Source of the DNA: Martelella alba
GTDB taxonomy: Bacteria > Pseudomonadota > Gammaproteobacteria > Enterobacterales > Enterobacteriaceae
Length of the DNA: 64,000 nucleotides
Assembly (NCBI RefSeq): GCF_005217455.1
Contig: NZ_SZPQ01000031.1
Span: 1 to 64,000 of the forward strand
Reading direction: 5' to 3'
The translations under genes were made by a program, and so were the position numbers. This document shows positions 43,828-52,959 of the stretch, piece after piece (the stretch's first letter is position 1; each line of letters begins with the position of its first letter). The notes below the pieces were generated by a model. The model was not told the origin of the DNA. It worked only from the letters and a program-made list of their open reading frames with translations, and ran no database searches.

Positions 43828-44601
43828 ATGGAAACGCGGCGCGAAGAAAGGATTAACAAGCTGGTACAGGCCCTAAAGCGGGAAGACAAACTTCACCTCA
43901 AAGACGCCGCCGTGCTGCTTGGCGTATCGGAGATGACCATCCGCCGCGATCTCAGCGCCGAACCGGGTCAAGTGGTTCTGCTCGGCGGGTATGTGGTCAA
44001 CGATCCGAAAATCAGTACCGTTACCCATTATTTCGTTTCGGATCAAAAAGCCAAGCACGTCAAGGAAAAAGGCATGGCCGGCCGGATTGCCGCTCAGTTG
44101 ATCGAAGCCGACGATACGGTTTTCTTTGATTGCGGCACCACTACCCCGCTTATCATCGACGCCATCGAACAGGATTTATCTTTTACAGGGGTTTGCTATT
44201 CCCTTAATACCTTTCTGGCGCTGCAAGATCTTCCCAATTGCAAAGTGATTCTCTGCGGTGGCGAATTCCATCCCGCCAATTGCATTTTCACACCGCTGAC
44301 GCAATATTCCGTGCTGGATAATATCTGTCCCGACAAAGCGTTTATTTCCGCTGCCGGCGTTGATTTGCGCCATGGCGCCACCTGCTTTAACTTCGACGAA
44401 CTGACCATGAAGCACCGGGCGCTTGCCTTATCGCAACGCGCCATCCTGGTTGCCGACGGCAGCAAATTCGACAATATCAAGCCCGCCTGTATCGGCGCCC
44501 TTACGCTGTTCGATACGCTGATAACCGATCGGTCGCCCCAGCAGAAATTTCACGATTACTGTCAGCAAAACACCATCACGCTGTTGTATCCACAGGAATG
44601 A
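43828..44601 (+). CDS. deoQ: DeoR-family repressor of the deoxyribose cluster
   Basis: A 257-residue DeoR-type protein. The N-terminal helix-turn-helix HLKDAAVLLGVSEMTIRRDL is at about 22-42, and the C-terminal sugar-phosphate-binding domain contains DDTVFFDCGTTTPLI near 95-110. It is the probable repressor of both divergent transcripts, with deoxyribose 5-phosphate or deoxyribose as inducer. The ATG at 43828 (METRREERINKLVQ) was chosen, with AGGA nine bases upstream; the frame is open back to 43741 inside deoC. The gene name follows the Salmonella deoQKPX cluster, so it is by context. Confidence 0.85.
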   Translation: METRREERINKLVQALKREDKLHLKDAAVLLGVSEMTIRRDLSAEPGQVVLLGGYVVNDPKISTVTHYFVSDQKAKHVKEKGMAGRIAAQLIEADDTVFFDCGTTTPLIIDAIEQDLSFTGVCYSLNTFLALQDLPNCKVILCGGEFHPANCIFTPLTQYSVLDNICPDKAFISAAGVDLRHGATCFNFDELTMKHRALALSQRAILVADGSKFDNIKPACIGALTLFDTLITDRSPQQKFHDYCQQNTITLLYPQE

Positions 44602-44626
44602 ATTTTTCTCGCCTACGGCGAAGCGC

Positions 44627-44654
44627 AAAAAAAACCGGCCTGAAAGGGCCGGTT
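44627..44654 (-). terminator. Intrinsic terminator of typA
   Basis: On the minus strand AACCGGCC and GGCCGGTT pair around a six-base loop and run into an unbroken stretch of T, 22 bases beyond the typA stop. It sits between convergent deoQ and typA. Confidence 0.8.
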
Positions 44655-44675
44655 CAGGTTGCGACTGAACAAGGA

Positions 44676-46499
44676 TCAAGCGTCCCGATTGGAACGATAA
44701 GCCCGTTTGCGGTCGTTTTCGGTAAGATAGCGTTTACGCAACCGAATGGATTGCGGCGTCACTTCCACCAGTTCGTCGTCATCAATAAACTCCAACGCCT
44801 GCTCCAGCGTCATCGTGATGGGCGTAACCAGCGTGGTGGCTTCGTCGGTGCCGGAGGCGCGCATATTGGTGAGTTTTTTCCCGGTCAGACAATTGACGGT
44901 CAAGTCATTGGAGCGGTTGTGGATGCCGATAATCTGTCCCTCGTAGACTTCCGCGCCGTGCCCCAGGAACAGACGGCCGCGATCCTGCAAACCGTATAGC
45001 GCATAGGCCACCGCTTTCCCCTGTCCGTTGGAAATCATGACGCCGTTCTGCCGCTGGCCGATTTCGCCCGGACGAACATCGTCGTAATGGCTGAACGAGG
45101 AATACAGCAAACCGGTACCCGAAGTCATGGTCAGGAACTCGGTACGAAAACCTATCAGACCACGGCTCGGGATCACATAGTCAAGACGGACGCGGCCCTT
45201 GCCGTCCGGCAGCATATCGCGCATTTCCCCCTTGCGGATACCCATCGCTTCCATTACCGGACCCTGATGCTGTTCTTCGATATCGAGGGTAACCTGTTCA
45301 AACGGCTCCTGACGTTTGCCATCCACCGTGCGGTAAATCACTTTGGGCCGGGATACGCCAATTTCAAACCCTTCGCGGCGCATATTTTCGATCAATACCG
45401 AAAGATGCAATTCACCGCGCCCGGATACCAGAAAAGTATCCGGATCGGCGGTTTCTTCCACCCGCAACGCCACGTTATGCACCAGTTCCCGGTTCAGACG
45501 TTCAAGGATCTGGCGGGAAGTCACGTATTTACCTTCTTTGCCGCAAAACGGCGAAGTGTTCACGCCGAAGGACATGGACACGGTGGGTTCATCCACCGTT
45601 AGCGGCGGCAAGGCCTCAGGCTGAGCCGGATCGCACAGCGTATCGGAGATATTCAACTCGCCAAGACCGGTCAGCGCGATAATATCGCCCGCTTCCGCCA
45701 GTTTGGTTTCGATGCGCTGCAATCCCAGATGCGCCAGCACCTGACCTACTTTGCCATTGCGTCGTTTGCCCAGGTGATCGATGATTACCACCGTCTGGTT
45801 TGGCTTAACCGAACCGCGTTTGATGCGGCCGATACCGATAACCCCCACGTAACTGTTGTAGTCCAACTGCGAAATCTGCATCTGGAACGCGCCGTCAATA
45901 TCCACTTTGGGCGCTTCGACGTATTTCACGATGGATTCGAACAGCGGCGTCATATCCTCAGCCATGTGCTCGTGTTCGTAGCCGGCCACGCCGTTTAGCG
46001 CGGAGGCGTAGATTATCGGGAAGTCCAGTTGTTCATCGGTCGCGCCAAGATTCACGAACAGATCGAATACCTGATCGACCACCCAATCTGGGCGGGCGCC
46101 GGGCCGGTCGACTTTATTGATGACAACGATGGGCTTGAGACCGTAGGCGAAGGCTTTTTGCGTCACGAACCGGGTTTGCGGCATCGGCCCGTCCATGGCG
46201 TCGACCAGCAGCAAAACCGAATCCACCATGGACATGACGCGCTCGACCTCGCCGCCGAAATCGGCATGCCCCGGGGTATCGACAATGTTAATACGGTAGT
46301 CGTGCCAATTAATGGCGGTGTTTTTCGCGAGAATGGTAATCCCGCGTTCTTTCTCCAGATCATTGGAGTCCATCACGCGTTCTGTCACCTCAGTCCGGTC
46401 GCCCAGGGTACCGGATTGCTGCAACAGTTTATCGACCAGGGTGGTTTTACCGTGGTCGACGTGTGCGATGATGGCGATGTTACGCAAATTTTCGATCAC
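44676..46499 (-). CDS. typA: Ribosome-dependent GTPase TypA/BipA
   Basis: A 607-residue translational GTPase. G1 is [14 protein letters not shown] near residue 12, G3 [15 protein letters not shown] near 73, and G4 NKVDRPGA near 128. EF-G-like domains III and V and the BipA-specific C-terminal domain follow ([19 protein letters not shown]). It binds 70S ribosomes near the A site and helps large-subunit assembly and stress or cold growth. It is divergent from glnA as in E. coli, with about 370 bases of shared control DNA. Length is normal; all GTPase motifs are intact. Confidence 0.97.
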   Translation of the reverse strand: MIENLRNIAIIAHVDHGKTTLVDKLLQQSGTLGDRTEVTERVMDSNDLEKERGITILAKNTAINWHDYRINIVDTPGHADFGGEVERVMSMVDSVLLLVDAMDGPMPQTRFVTQKAFAYGLKPIVVINKVDRPGARPDWVVDQVFDLFVNLGATDEQLDFPIIYASALNGVAGYEHEHMAEDMTPLFESIVKYVEAPKVDIDGAFQMQISQLDYNSYVGVIGIGRIKRGSVKPNQTVVIIDHLGKRRNGKVGQVLAHLGLQRIETKLAEAGDIIALTGLGELNISDTLCDPAQPEALPPLTVDEPTVSMSFGVNTSPFCGKEGKYVTSRQILERLNRELVHNVALRVEETADPDTFLVSGRGELHLSVLIENMRREGFEIGVSRPKVIYRTVDGKRQEPFEQVTLDIEEQHQGPVMEAMGIRKGEMRDMLPDGKGRVRLDYVIPSRGLIGFRTEFLTMTSGTGLLYSSFSHYDDVRPGEIGQRQNGVMISNGQGKAVAYALYGLQDRGRLFLGHGAEVYEGQIIGIHNRSNDLTVNCLTGKKLTNMRASGTDEATTLVTPITMTLEQALEFIDDDELVEVTPQSIRLRKRYLTENDRKRAYRSNRDA

Positions 46500-46647
46500 A
46501 ACTTTGCCTCAGGCATTAGAAATAGCGCGTTATTGTACACGGAATAGACGAGGGACTAAACAAGATCCCGATGATCTCGACGATTGCCGAACTGTCGGCG
46601 TCCAGCTATCCCCCAATCAGTGCAACAGCCCTTGGTTGGGGGTAAAT

Positions 46648-46664
46648 TGCACCAAAATAGTGCC
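46648..46664. promoter_or_regulatory. NtrC-like enhancer site 1 upstream of glnA
   Basis: TGCACCAAAATAGTGCC matches the NtrC pattern TGCACCANNNTGGTGCA in most positions. It lies about 120 bases upstream of the -24/-12 promoter, the usual enhancer position of glnA. Confidence 0.6.
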
Positions 46665-46679
46665 CATGTACCGCGCAAA

Positions 46680-46696
46680 TGCACTAAAATAGCTTG
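46680..46696. promoter_or_regulatory. NtrC-like enhancer site 2 upstream of glnA
   Basis: TGCACTAAAATAGCTTG keeps the left half-site and spacing 32 bases after site 1 (three helical turns), as in E. coli. The right half is weak. Confidence 0.5.
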
Positions 46697-46700
46697 CCCC

Positions 46701-46715
46701 CACCAATCTGGTGCA
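46701..46715. promoter_or_regulatory. NtrC-like site 3 upstream of glnA
   Basis: CACCAATCTGGTGCA is close to palindromic and contains a full TGGTGCA half-site. It probably acts as the lower-affinity governor site nearer the promoter. Confidence 0.5.
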
Positions 46716-46770
46716 GTCCGTGCCGAGGTAAATAACCGTAGCACGGCCCGTTTAAACCTTTTTGACAATG

Positions 46771-46792
46771 TTGGCACAGTTTTAGCTTTGCT
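46771..46792 (+). promoter_or_regulatory. Sigma-54 (-24/-12) promoter of glnA
   Basis: TTGGCACAGTTTTAGCTT carries GG and GC separated by ten bases, the RpoN spacing, and nearly equals E. coli glnAp2. It lies 75-96 bases before the glnA ATG. Confidence 0.8.
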
Positions 46793-46866
46793 ATAGGCAA
46801 GTTTAAATAATCAATCAATACGATTTCGTTCCACGACGACAATGGCATATCCGGGAGAATATAAGT

Positions 46867-48276
46867 ATGTCCGCTGAACACGTTTTGACGATGCTGAATG
46901 AACACGAAGTCAAATTCGTTGACTTACGTTTCACCGATACCAAAGGTAAAGAACAGCACGTCACTATACCGGCCCACCAGGTTGACGCCGATTTTTTCGA
47001 AGACGGCAAAATGTTTGACGGTTCGTCCATCGCTGGATGGAAAGGCATTAACGAATCCGACATGGTTCTGATGCCTGACGCCAGCACGGCGGTACTGGAT
47101 CCGTTTTACGAGGAAACCACGCTTATCTTGCGTTGCGACATTCTCGAACCTTCCACCATGCAAGGTTATGATCGCGACCCGCGCTCCATCGCCAAACGTG
47201 CGGAAGACTTTCTGAAATCCTCCGGCATTGCCGACACCGTACTGTTCGGGCCCGAACCGGAATTTTTCATGTTTGACGATATCCGTTTCGGCTCCTCGAT
47301 TTCCGGCTCCCATGTGGCCATTGACGACATTGAAGCGGCCTGGAATTCCGATAAAGTAATTGAAGGCGGCAACAAAGGTCACCGTCCGGGCATCAAAGGC
47401 GGCTATTTCCCCGTCCCGCCGGTGGATTCGTCGCAGGATCTGCGTTCCGCCATGGTATTAACCCTGGAAGAAATGGGTCTGGTGGTCGAAGCGCACCACC
47501 ACGAAGTCGCCACCGCCGGCCAGAACGAAATCGCCACCCGGTTCAATACCCTGACCCGCAAGGCCGATGAAATTCAGATTTACAAATATGTCGTGCATAA
47601 CGTCGCCCATTCGTTTGGCAAAACCGCAACCTTCATGCCGAAACCCATGTTTGGCGACAACGGTTCCGGCATGCACTGCCATATGTCGTTGAGCAAAGAC
47701 GGCAACAACCTGTTCTCCGGCGACAAATACGGCGGACTGTCCGAAACCGCATTGTTCTACATTGGCGGTATCATCAAGCACGCCAAAGCCGTCAATGCGC
47801 TGACCAACCCAACCACCAACTCGTACAAGCGTCTGGTTCCGGGTTATGAAGCACCGGTCATGCTGGCTTATTCCGCCCGTAACCGTTCAGCATCCATCCG
47901 TATTCCGGTTTCGCCGAACCCGAAAGGCCGCCGTATCGAAGTCCGTTTCCCGGACCCGGCCGCTAACCCGTATCTCGGCTTTGCCGCGCTGATGATGGCC
48001 GGTCTCGACGGTATCATCAACAAAATCCATCCCGGTGACGCCATGGACAAGAACCTGTACGATTTGCCGCCGGAAGAAGCCAAAGAAATCCCGCAGGTTT
48101 GCGGCTCTCTGGACGAGGCGCTAAAAGCCTTGGATGCGGATCGCGAATTCCTGACCCGAGGCGGCGTATTCACCAATGACGCCATTGACGCCTACATCGA
48201 GTTGCGCACGCAGGAAGTCGACCGCATCCGTATGACGCCGCACCCGGTGGAATTTGAGTTGTACTACAGCGTTTAA
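46867..48276 (+). CDS. glnA: Glutamine synthetase, type I
   Basis: A 469-residue GSI-beta enzyme, the same length as in E. coli. It has the [21 protein letters not shown] signature near 50-70, the [12 protein letters not shown] metal site, [14 protein letters not shown] near 265 and the adenylylation loop [14 protein letters not shown], whose Tyr is the AMP acceptor (about 398). It makes glutamine from glutamate, ammonia and ATP as a dodecamer. GGGAG lies nine bases before the ATG. Upstream are a sigma-54 promoter and NtrC sites; downstream a terminator precedes glnL, as in the enteric glnALG operon. Confidence 0.98.
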   Translation: MSAEHVLTMLNEHEVKFVDLRFTDTKGKEQHVTIPAHQVDADFFEDGKMFDGSSIAGWKGINESDMVLMPDASTAVLDPFYEETTLILRCDILEPSTMQGYDRDPRSIAKRAEDFLKSSGIADTVLFGPEPEFFMFDDIRFGSSISGSHVAIDDIEAAWNSDKVIEGGNKGHRPGIKGGYFPVPPVDSSQDLRSAMVLTLEEMGLVVEAHHHEVATAGQNEIATRFNTLTRKADEIQIYKYVVHNVAHSFGKTATFMPKPMFGDNGSGMHCHMSLSKDGNNLFSGDKYGGLSETALFYIGGIIKHAKAVNALTNPTTNSYKRLVPGYEAPVMLAYSARNRSASIRIPVSPNPKGRRIEVRFPDPAANPYLGFAALMMAGLDGIINKIHPGDAMDKNLYDLPPEEAKEIPQVCGSLDEALKALDADREFLTRGGVFTNDAIDAYIELRTQEVDRIRMTPHPVEFELYYSV

Positions 48277-48310
48277 TTCAGTTGTGTTTTTTGTTGCCGT
48301 GGAAACTTTC

Positions 48311-48336
48311 AGCCCATCTTCGGATGGGCTTTTTTC
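48311..48336 (+). terminator. Terminator after glnA
   Basis: AGCCCATC and GATGGGCT pair around TTCG and are followed by six T residues, 35 bases after the glnA stop. In enterics partial read-through at this point gives low glnL-glnG expression. The sRNA GlnZ, reported from the glnA 3' end in E. coli and Salmonella, would end here if conserved. Confidence 0.85.
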
Positions 48337-48387
48337 TCCGGCAAACCTTGCGCGCAGCCAAGCGCAACGTTATTTAATCGACTAAAA

Positions 48388-48403
48388 TGCACTAAAAGAG
48401 TGC
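48388..48403. promoter_or_regulatory. NtrC-like operator upstream of glnL
   Basis: TGCACTAAAAGAGTGC has both half-sites of the NtrC pattern and lies 14 bases before the glnL ATG region, where NtrC represses the glnL promoter in enterics. Confidence 0.6.
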
Positions 48404-48416
48404 GGGAGACTGCTTT

Positions 48417-49466
48417 ATGGCTACAGGCTCATTGCCCGATGCTGGGCAGATCCTCAATTCACTGATTAACAGTATCCTTTTGCTGGATAACGATCTCGCT
48501 GTTCATTACGCCAACCCGGCGGCGCAGCAATTGCTGGCCCAAAGCTCCCGTAAGCTTTTCGGCACGCCGCTGCCTGAATTGCTGGGGTATTTTTCCCTGA
48601 ACGTTGAACTGATGCGCGAGAGCCTGAATGCCGGCCAGGGATTTACCGATAATGAGGTCACTTTGGTGGTGGACGGTCGGGCCCATATTCTTTCGCTGAC
48701 CGTACAGCTTATGCCGGAGAACTGGTATTTGATGGAACTCGCGCCTATGGATAACCAGCGGCGTTTGAGCCAAGAACAAATCCAGCATGCCCAGCAGGTG
48801 GCGGCGCGGGATTTGGTTCGCGGCCTGGCGCATGAGATTAAAAACCCCCTTGGCGGGTTGCGGGGCGCGGCCCAGCTACTGTCCAAAGCCTTGCCCGATC
48901 CCTCTTTGCTTGAATACACCAAAGTCATTATCGAACAGGCCGATCGGTTGCGTAACCTGGTGGACCGTCTACTTGGGCCGCAGCAACCGGGCATGCATAT
49001 CACGCAAAGCATCCACCAGGTGGCGGAGCGGGTCTTTCAGCTGGTTTCGCTGGAGAAGCCGGACAATGTCACGCTGATACGCGATTATGACCCCAGCCTG
49101 CCCGAATTGGCCCATGACCCCGACCAAATGGAACAGGTGTTATTGAATATCACCCGTAATTCATTACAGGCGCTGGGCGAAGACGGCGGCACCATCACCA
49201 TACGTACCCGCACGGCCTTCCAGCTAACGCTACATGGGGTGCGGTACCGGTTGGCCGCCAGAATTGATATCGAGGACGACGGCCCCGGCGTGCCGGCGCA
49301 CCTCCAGGACACGTTGTTCTACCCGATGGTCAGCGGACGCGAGGGGGGGACCGGTCTGGGGTTATCCATCGCCCGCAGTCTGGTCGATCAGAACTCAGGT
49401 AAAATTGAATTCAACAGTTGGCCGGGCCATACCGAATTTTCGGTTTACCTGCCTATTCGCCAGTGA
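48417..49466 (+). CDS. glnL: Nitrogen regulation sensor histidine kinase NtrB
   Basis: A 349-residue cytoplasmic sensor. It has an N-terminal PAS domain (about 10-110), the H-box [15 protein letters not shown] with His139 as phosphorylation site, and the ATPase domain with N-box [17 protein letters not shown] and [10 protein letters not shown]. With PII (GlnB) it phosphorylates NtrC when nitrogen is short and dephosphorylates it when nitrogen is plentiful. The residue number of the H-box equals E. coli. It is seven bases before glnG. Identity is firm. Confidence 0.97.
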   Translation: MATGSLPDAGQILNSLINSILLLDNDLAVHYANPAAQQLLAQSSRKLFGTPLPELLGYFSLNVELMRESLNAGQGFTDNEVTLVVDGRAHILSLTVQLMPENWYLMELAPMDNQRRLSQEQIQHAQQVAARDLVRGLAHEIKNPLGGLRGAAQLLSKALPDPSLLEYTKVIIEQADRLRNLVDRLLGPQQPGMHITQSIHQVAERVFQLVSLEKPDNVTLIRDYDPSLPELAHDPDQMEQVLLNITRNSLQALGEDGGTITIRTRTAFQLTLHGVRYRLAARIDIEDDGPGVPAHLQDTLFYPMVSGREGGTGLGLSIARSLVDQNSGKIEFNSWPGHTEFSVYLPIRQ

Positions 49467-49473
49467 GGTCATT

Positions 49474-50889
49474 ATGCAACGAGGGATAGTCTGGATCGTC
49501 GATGACGATAGCTCCATACGCTGGGTGCTTGAACGCGCCCTCACTGGAGCCGGGTTAACGTGCGCGACCTTCGAAGGTGGCGGCGATGTGCTGGAAGCGC
49601 TGTCCACCCAAACCCCGGACGTGTTGTTATCGGATATACGCATGCCAGGAATGGACGGCCTGGCGCTGCTCAAGCAGATTAAACAGCGCCATCCCATGTT
49701 GCCGGTGATTATCATGACCGCCCATTCCGATCTGGACGCCGCCGTTAGCGCCTATCAACAAGGCGCCTTTGATTATCTGCCCAAACCCTTTGATATTGAT
49801 GAGGCGGTCGCCCTGGTGGAGCGTGCGGTCAGTCATTATCTGGAACAACAGCAGCCGGCGCGGGCCCAGCCGGCCAATGGCGGACCGACCACGGATATCA
49901 TCGGCGAAGCGCCGGCCATGCAGGATGTCTTCCGTATTATCGGACGCCTGTCCCGCTCCTCCATCAGCGTGCTGATAAATGGCGAATCCGGAACCGGCAA
50001 AGAGCTGGTGGCGCATGCCTTGCATCGCCACAGTCCCCGGGCCAAATCCTCGTTTATCGCCCTGAACATGGCGGCGATCCCTAAGGATTTGATCGAGTCG
50101 GAACTGTTTGGCCATGAAAAAGGGGCGTTCACCGGCGCCAACCAGGTACGGCAGGGCCGTTTTGAACAAGCGGACGGCGGCACGCTGTTTCTGGATGAAA
50201 TCGGCGATATGCCCCTGGACGTCCAAACCCGCTTACTGCGCGTATTGGCGGATGGACAGTTTTATCGGGTCGGCGGCTATGCGCCGGTCAAAGTGGATGT
50301 TCGTATCATCGCCGCCACTCACCAGAATTTGGAACAGCGGGTACAAGAAGGCAAATTCCGAGAAGATTTATTTCATCGTCTGAATGTCATTCGGGTGCAT
50401 TTGCCGCCGTTACGGGAGCGCCGGGAAGACATCCCACGTCTGGCGCGCTATTTCCTGCAAGTTGCCGCCAAAGAGCTGGGCGTCGAGCCCAAAATCCTGC
50501 ATCCGGAAACTGAAACCGCGTTGACGCGTCTGTCGTGGCAGGGCAATGTCCGCCAGTTGGAAAACACGTGCCGCTGGCTGACGGTGATGGCCGCCGGACA
50601 GGAGGTGCTCATTCAGGATTTACCGCCGGAGCTGTTCGAAAGCGCCGTCCCCGACGCCGCCGTACAATCCCTGCCGGACAGTTGGGCCACCTTACTGGCG
50701 CAATGGGCCGATCGGGCCTTGCGTTCCGGTCATCAAAACCTGTTATCGGAGGCCCAGCCCGAAATGGAAAGAACACTGTTGACCACAGCGCTGCGGCATA
50801 CGCAGGGTCATAAGCAGGAAGCGGCCCGATTGCTGGGCTGGGGCAGGAATACCCTAACCCGCAAGCTTAAAGAGTTGGGGATGGAGTAA
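49474..50889 (+). CDS. glnG: Nitrogen regulation response regulator NtrC
   Basis: A 471-residue sigma-54 activator. A receiver domain (1-120) has phospho-acceptor Asp54 in LLSDIRMPGMDG. The AAA+ domain (about 140-380) has Walker A GESGTGKE, the sigma-54-contacting ELFGHEKGAFTGA loop and Walker B GGTLFLDEIGD. The C-terminal Fis-type helix-turn-helix reads HKQEAARLLGWGRNTLTRKLKEL. It activates glnA and other nitrogen genes. The ATG at 49474 (MQRGIVWIVDDDSSIRW) was chosen with GAGG upstream; the frame is open back to 49234 within glnL. Confidence 0.97.
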   Translation: MQRGIVWIVDDDSSIRWVLERALTGAGLTCATFEGGGDVLEALSTQTPDVLLSDIRMPGMDGLALLKQIKQRHPMLPVIIMTAHSDLDAAVSAYQQGAFDYLPKPFDIDEAVALVERAVSHYLEQQQPARAQPANGGPTTDIIGEAPAMQDVFRIIGRLSRSSISVLINGESGTGKELVAHALHRHSPRAKSSFIALNMAAIPKDLIESELFGHEKGAFTGANQVRQGRFEQADGGTLFLDEIGDMPLDVQTRLLRVLADGQFYRVGGYAPVKVDVRIIAATHQNLEQRVQEGKFREDLFHRLNVIRVHLPPLRERREDIPRLARYFLQVAAKELGVEPKILHPETETALTRLSWQGNVRQLENTCRWLTVMAAGQEVLIQDLPPELFESAVPDAAVQSLPDSWATLLAQWADRALRSGHQNLLSEAQPEMERTLLTTALRHTQGHKQEAARLLGWGRNTLTRKLKELGME

Positions 50890-51205
50890 AGCGCATCGCC
50901 CTCGATGCGTGCCGCTAAACGCGCCATACTCCGTGATGCTTGTTTGTCGACGTCGTCGGCTTTCCGTCACGGTATGGGCGATAAAACTGAGGATAAGTGA
51001 GAGGCTGCCCGTCTCTTATCGAAACCCCGCTCGGGGTTCACCCGCGCTTGCACCGCACTGACCCTCACACGCCGGCGCGCAAAAACATGAATGATGCAGG
51101 CTATAAATCAAAAAAAGGCGAAATAACGCGCAAAATGATGCAATGTCACTCTTTACATCCCAGGTTTACACAGTATGATCTTTTCGCTGACTTGGGAGAA
51201 AGACC
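50890..51205. other. Gap between glnG and yshB
   Basis: No gene is evident. A short perfect hairpin (CGCATCG-CCCT-CGATGCG) at 50892-50909 directly follows glnG, without a T-run. A second one (AACCCC and GGGGTT) lies at 51023-51038. The right end should hold the yshB promoter. Confidence 0.4.
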
Positions 51206-51328
51206 ATGTTGAATTCGTTGATCGCTTTGGTATCGCATGGCGCGGACATGACCGCCGCGGCCGGCCACGCGCCTCAAACAGCATTGGCCGCCATACTCTG
51301 CGCCGCGCTGATCAATTTTCTCAGTTAA
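51206..51328 (+). CDS. yshB: Small membrane protein YshB
   Basis: A 40-residue open frame starting MLNSLIALVSHGAD and ending APQTALAAILCAALINFLS. Its place between glnG and hemN and its C-terminal hydrophobic helix match YshB of E. coli (about 36 residues as I remember, with PQTAVAAVLCAAM at the same place). GGGAGA lies about seven bases before the ATG. YshB is a conserved enterobacterial small protein predicted to lie in the inner membrane; a role in Salmonella survival inside host cells has been reported. The extra residues lie in the Ala- and Gly-rich middle (TAAAGH). It is shorter than common gene-finding cut-offs and easily missed. Confidence 0.8.
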   Translation: MLNSLIALVSHGADMTAAAGHAPQTALAAILCAALINFLS

Positions 51329-51402
51329 CGCTGTTTTGCCGGCGAATGTCTTTACACCGTTATACTATCCGTTGTTCGGCGGAGATTGTGTGACGGCAGC
51401 GT

Positions 51403-52776
51403 TCAGATGACTTGCGAAAATTGGCGCTGGCGCATCTTGTCGCGCAGATAACGGTCAAAGCACATACAGATATTCCTTATCAATAACCGCCCTTTGGCGG
51501 AGACGTTCACAGCCCGCTCGGTCACTGTTACCAGCCCGTCACGCTCCATCGGCGCGAGCATGTTCAGATCCTCGGCGAAATACTCGCTGAAGCGGATGCC
51601 GTATTGTTGTTCCAGCGGCGCGTAATCAATGGCGAACTGGCAGATAAGACCCTTGATGATATCCCGCCGCAGGCAATCGTCCTGTGTGAGCGATACGCCG
51701 CGCCATAACCCGTTGCCCTGCCGGTCCACGCTGTCCGTATAGGACTTGATGTCTTTTTGGTTTTGCGCGTAGCTGTCGCCAATCATACTGATGGCCGACA
51801 CGCCCATGCCAAGCAGCTCGCAATCCCCGCGTGTAGTGTAGCCCTGGAAATTACGATGTAATTTCCCGGCGCGCTGGGCAACGGCCAACTCGTCATCCGG
51901 ACGGGCGAAATGATCCATGCCGATAAATTGATAGCCCGCCTCGCACAACGTGGCGATGGTTTGCTGCAAAATCGTCAATTTGCTGGCCGCATCCGGCAAA
52001 TCCTGCTGTTTAATTTTACGTTGGGCGGCGAACAGGGCCGGCAAATGGGCATAATTGAATACGCTAAGGCGTTGCGGGTTCAATGCGATTACCCGCTTTA
52101 GCGTATGGAGAAACGTTGCCGGCGTCTGCTGCGGCAATCCGTAAATCAAGTCAATATTGGTGGATTGAAAGCCGCATTCTTTGGCCCGCGCCATCAGCGT
52201 GAAGATAAGGTCTTCATCTTGTACCCGGTTGACCAGACGCTGGACATTTTTGTTGAAATCCTGAACCCCCATGCTGATCCGGTTGAACCCCTGCTCCGCC
52301 AGAAAATCGATGATGTCAGGCTCGACTTGCCGGGGATCGATTTCCAGTGAGAGTTCAGCCCCAGGCTGAAAAGCGAAATGTTCGCGCAGACAGCTCACGA
52401 GCCGCGTTATCTGTTCACGCGTGAGATAGGTCGGCGTACCGCCGCCCCAATGCATTTGCACTACCGGACGCTGACGAAACAGCGGCGCACGCTGAGCGAT
52501 TTCCCGCTCCAGGGCCGCCAGATAGCGATCGACCTTTTCCGTCTGGCGGGTAATGATTTTATTGCAGGCGCAGAAATAACACAGCTTGTGACAGAACGGA
52601 ATATGCAGATATAGCGACAGCGGCCGTTGCGGATAACGCATTAACGCTTGCCGAAACGCCGACTCGCCGTAGCCATCGCTAAATTCCAGCGCAGTGGGGT
52701 AGGAGGTGTAACGCGGCCCCGACTGGTTATATTGGCGGATAAGGGCCGAATCCCATTCTATGGTTGGCACTGGCAT
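51403..52776 (-). CDS. hemN: Oxygen-independent coproporphyrinogen III dehydrogenase
   Basis: A 457-residue radical SAM enzyme. The iron-sulfur motif is in IPFCHKLCYFCACNKI near residues 59-74 (CX3CX2C), followed by the MHWGGGTPTYL block and the HemN-specific C-terminal domain. It converts coproporphyrinogen III to protoporphyrinogen IX without oxygen in heme synthesis. The start at 52776 uses AAGGAG, which lies inside the end of a small upstream frame on the same strand. The gene converges on yshB, as in E. coli. Length equals the E. coli enzyme. Confidence 0.97.
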   Translation of the reverse strand: MPVPTIEWDSALIRQYNQSGPRYTSYPTALEFSDGYGESAFRQALMRYPQRPLSLYLHIPFCHKLCYFCACNKIITRQTEKVDRYLAALEREIAQRAPLFRQRPVVQMHWGGGTPTYLTREQITRLVSCLREHFAFQPGAELSLEIDPRQVEPDIIDFLAEQGFNRISMGVQDFNKNVQRLVNRVQDEDLIFTLMARAKECGFQSTNIDLIYGLPQQTPATFLHTLKRVIALNPQRLSVFNYAHLPALFAAQRKIKQQDLPDAASKLTILQQTIATLCEAGYQFIGMDHFARPDDELAVAQRAGKLHRNFQGYTTRGDCELLGMGVSAISMIGDSYAQNQKDIKSYTDSVDRQGNGLWRGVSLTQDDCLRRDIIKGLICQFAIDYAPLEQQYGIRFSEYFAEDLNMLAPMERDGLVTVTERAVNVSAKGRLLIRNICMCFDRYLRDKMRQRQFSQVI

Positions 52777-52785
52777 GGTGGCAGC

Positions 52786-52953
52786 TTACTCCTTACGGTA
52801 TTTTCGCCGGCGCGACCTAACCGGCGGCGCCGAACGTCGCACGGCCCCGCGGGCCGAAAGCAACCGGTCTTTACGTCGCGAAAGCCGCCATAGTTTACTC
52901 AATAACCACATTAAATAACATGTCAGCGGTAGCACGATAAGCAATAGCAGCAT
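52786..52953 (-). CDS. Small basic protein with one predicted membrane helix, between yihI and hemN
   Basis: A 55-residue frame begins MLLLLIVLPLTCYLMWLLSK (a clear hydrophobic helix) and continues as an arginine-rich tail ending RRRKYRKE. It starts six bases after the yihI stop and ends nine bases before the hemN start, with the hemN AAGGAG inside its last codons, which would couple the two. No good ribosome-binding site precedes it, so it would rely on coupling with yihI. I do not recognise the family; it may be a shortened relic of a longer membrane protein carried here by some relatives. Coding status is uncertain. Confidence 0.4.
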   Translation of the reverse strand: MLLLLIVLPLTCYLMWLLSKLWRLSRRKDRLLSARGAVRRSAPPVRSRRRKYRKE

Positions 52954-52959
52954 GGGAAA

